From Gammaproteobacteria bacterium (GTDB taxonomy: Bacteria; Pseudomonadota; Gammaproteobacteria; Xanthomonadales; Xanthomonadaceae): DNA of 7,018 bases. Every line of letters starts with the position of its first letter. The first letter of the stretch is position 1. Positions 5,687 to 7,018 of the stretch are shown here, one piece after another. The notes under the pieces are model-generated. The model made no database searches, was not told the origin of the DNA, and saw nothing but the letters and a program-made list of their open reading frames with translations. Made by a program: the position numbers and the translations under genes. The stretch spans positions 1-7,018 of the forward strand of contig JANYBA010000383.1 of assembly GCA_025360985.1 (NCBI GenBank), in the 5' to 3' direction.

Positions 5687-6856
5687 TCAGGCGGAGATGG
5701 CCAGGCGCTCGTCCAGGTAGCGGCGCGCGGCCAGCCACCACAGCAGCAGGCTGACCGCGAATCCGGCCGCGAGGTAAACCAGCCATTCGCTGGCGCTGAC
5801 CGTTTCGCTGCGCACCAGGCGCAGGATCATCTGGTTCTGGGCCAGGAAGGGCACGGTGAATTGCCAGAGCTGGTCCTTGATCGGATTCACCATCAGGACG
5901 ATCGTCGGCACCATCGGCAACAGGATCAACACGCTCATGTAGCTTTGCGCTTCCTTCACCGACTTGGCGCCGGCGGCGATCAGGGTCAGCAGGCAGGTGC
6001 CGACCAGCACGATCGGCAGCAACACCAGCAGCAGGCCGGCGATCGTCCACGCCGACAAGTTCAACTTCACGCCGATCGATGGCCCGAAGGCGAAGCTGAG
6101 CTTGAACGCGATCAGGGTCAGCACCAGGCTGAGCAGGCCAACCGAAGTCGCGGCGAGGATCTTGCCGCTCATGATCGTCGCGCGCGCCGCCGGCGTCGCC
6201 AGCAAGGGCTCGAGCGATTGCCGTTCGCGTTCGCCGGCGGTGACGTCGATCACCAGCGCCGCGCCACCGAGGAAGCCGGAAAGGATCAGCAGGTAGGGCA
6301 GGAAGGCCAGGGCCCGGCCAGTCCGGCTCTCGGGCGTGGCCAGGTCGCGATGGCTGACCCGCAATGCCGTGCCCGCGCCCGGGCTGATGCCGCGCGCCAC
6401 CAGGCGCAAGGCGCCGGCGGTCTGGCTATAGGTTTCGAGCAGGTTCTCCAGCCGTTTGACCGGGATCTCGGCTGCTTCGCGCGAACTGTCGTGCAGGATC
6501 TCGACCGTCGCCGGCACGCTGCCGCGCCACTGCTCGGCGTACTTGTCGCCGATGCGCAGGATGACGTCCTCGCGCTGGCTGCGGATCGCCGCATCCGGGT
6601 CGGCGAGCGCCGGCTCGATGACGATGTTCTGGCCGGCGAGCCAGGCGACCAGGTTGGGCGCGTGCTCGGCGCCGAGCACCGGCACCGGCAGGGGTTTTTC
6701 CAGTTCGGTTTGCGCGCGATCGCTGGCGAGCTTGCCCATGCCGAGGATCAGCAGCGGAAACAGGATCGGCCCCATCAGCAGGGACACGAACAAGGTGCGG
6801 CGGTCGCGGAACAGGTCGGTCAGTTCCTTCGCCGCCACGGTCAGCAAGGGGCTCAT
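5687..6856 (-). CDS. ABC-2 type exporter permease, NatB-like
   Basis: This is the membrane subunit of an ABC-2 family exporter of the NatB type, a group named after a sodium-extruding system but with varied or unknown substrates. The 389-residue product has one membrane helix near 22-42, a large extracytoplasmic region (about 45-182), then about five more helices (185-205, 233-257, 270-295, 305-324, 358-377). Between the second and third is GERERQSLEPLLATP (208-222), the cytoplasmic motif typical of these permeases. The start ATG at 6856-6854 has a good ribosome-binding site, GAAGGA (6870-6865), 8 nt upstream. It overlaps the stop of the ATPase gene by four bases (ATGA), so the two are probably translationally coupled. 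No residue identifies the substrate; sodium export is only a family label. It converges on the TonB-like gene across a shared terminator. Confidence 0.88.
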   Translation of the reverse strand: MSPLLTVAAKELTDLFRDRRTLFVSLLMGPILFPLLILGMGKLASDRAQTELEKPLPVPVLGAEHAPNLVAWLAGQNIVIEPALADPDAAIRSQREDVILRIGDKYAEQWRGSVPATVEILHDSSREAAEIPVKRLENLLETYSQTAGALRLVARGISPGAGTALRVSHRDLATPESRTGRALAFLPYLLILSGFLGGAALVIDVTAGERERQSLEPLLATPAARATIMSGKILAATSVGLLSLVLTLIAFKLSFAFGPSIGVKLNLSAWTIAGLLLVLLPIVLVGTCLLTLIAAGAKSVKEAQSYMSVLILLPMVPTIVLMVNPIKDQLWQFTVPFLAQNQMILRLVRSETVSASEWLVYLAAGFAVSLLLWWLAARRYLDERLAISA

Positions 6857-7018
6857 GCGTGTAATCCTTCTTCAGACCCGATCGCCTTGACGAAGGCGTC
6901 CTCGAGGTTGGTTTCGCCGGTGTGGGCGCGCAGTTCGTCGGGCGTGCCGGCGGCCATCACCCGCCCTTGCGAGATGACCACGATGCGGTCGCACAGGGCG
7001 GCGACCTCCTGCATGATG
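6853..7018 (-). CDS. ABC exporter ATP-binding protein, C-terminal end (cut by window edge)
   Basis: Only the last 54 residues are in the window. They start IMQEVAALCDRIVVISQGRV, continuing MAAGTPDELR, which is the region just after the H-loop histidine of an ABC ATPase; the final base at 7018 would fit the third base of that histidine codon (CAC). The D-x-R-I-V-V-I-x-x-G-R-V-x-A-x-G-T pattern is typical of drug- and NatA-type exporter ATPases. The tail NLEDAFVKAIGSEEGLHA matches the usual short C-terminal extension of the group. Walker A, Walker B and signature motifs are outside the window. Its TGA overlaps the permease ATG, so the pair forms one exporter in one transcription unit, energised by this cytoplasmic subunit. 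Confidence 0.88.
   Translation of the reverse strand, partial: IMQEVAALCDRIVVISQGRVMAAGTPDELRAHTGETNLEDAFVKAIGSEEGLHA

Overview
The window looks like an origin-proximal housekeeping segment from a high-GC gammaproteobacterium, most likely of the Xanthomonadales/Lysobacterales (Xanthomonadaceae or Rhodanobacteraceae). The evidence is gene order (dnaA divergent from rpmH-rnpA-yidC-mnmE), the style of the DnaA N-terminus ([13 protein letters not shown]), the RnpA tail containing GTMPP, and the YidC N-terminus (MNQTRSFLLIAWLVVAALLW). The taxonomic call rests on remembered family patterns, not on a search.

Layout. Positions 1-643 (minus) hold the N-terminal 214 codons of dnaA, cut by the window edge. 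The 160-bp gap 644-803 is a compact divergent control region: a candidate dnaA promoter with one perfect DnaA box just downstream, back to back with a candidate rpmH promoter. On the plus strand follow rpmH (804-944), rnpA (981-1409), yidC (1481-3205) and mnmE (3248-4591), with gaps of 36, 71 and 42 bp. A separate promoter -35 element lies just after mnmE and precedes a lipoprotein-like gene with a C-terminal TonB domain (4675-5625). A strong bidirectional hairpin (5643-5679) separates it from a convergent ABC exporter pair on the minus strand: a NatB-type ABC-2 permease (5687-6856), preceded and overlapped by 4 bp by its ATPase gene (6853-7018, only the C-terminal 54 codons present).

How the genes fit together. 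dnaA starts chromosome replication. rpmH and rnpA supply ribosomal protein L34 and the protein subunit of RNase P. YidC inserts and folds inner-membrane proteins. MnmE modifies the tRNA wobble uridine. The TonB-like lipoprotein and the ABC pair are envelope or transport genes that are not part of that core set.

No new multi-gene system is visible. The most unusual items are small: a tandem 13-14-bp repeat in the yidC leader that makes a cascade of micro-ORFs ending on the yidC start codon; absence of yidD between rnpA and yidC; a TonB C-terminal domain carried on a protein with a lipobox; and a proline in YidC where a glutamine is usual. Every long antisense reading frame over yidC, mnmE, dnaA and the TonB-like gene was judged to be a GC-rich shadow.
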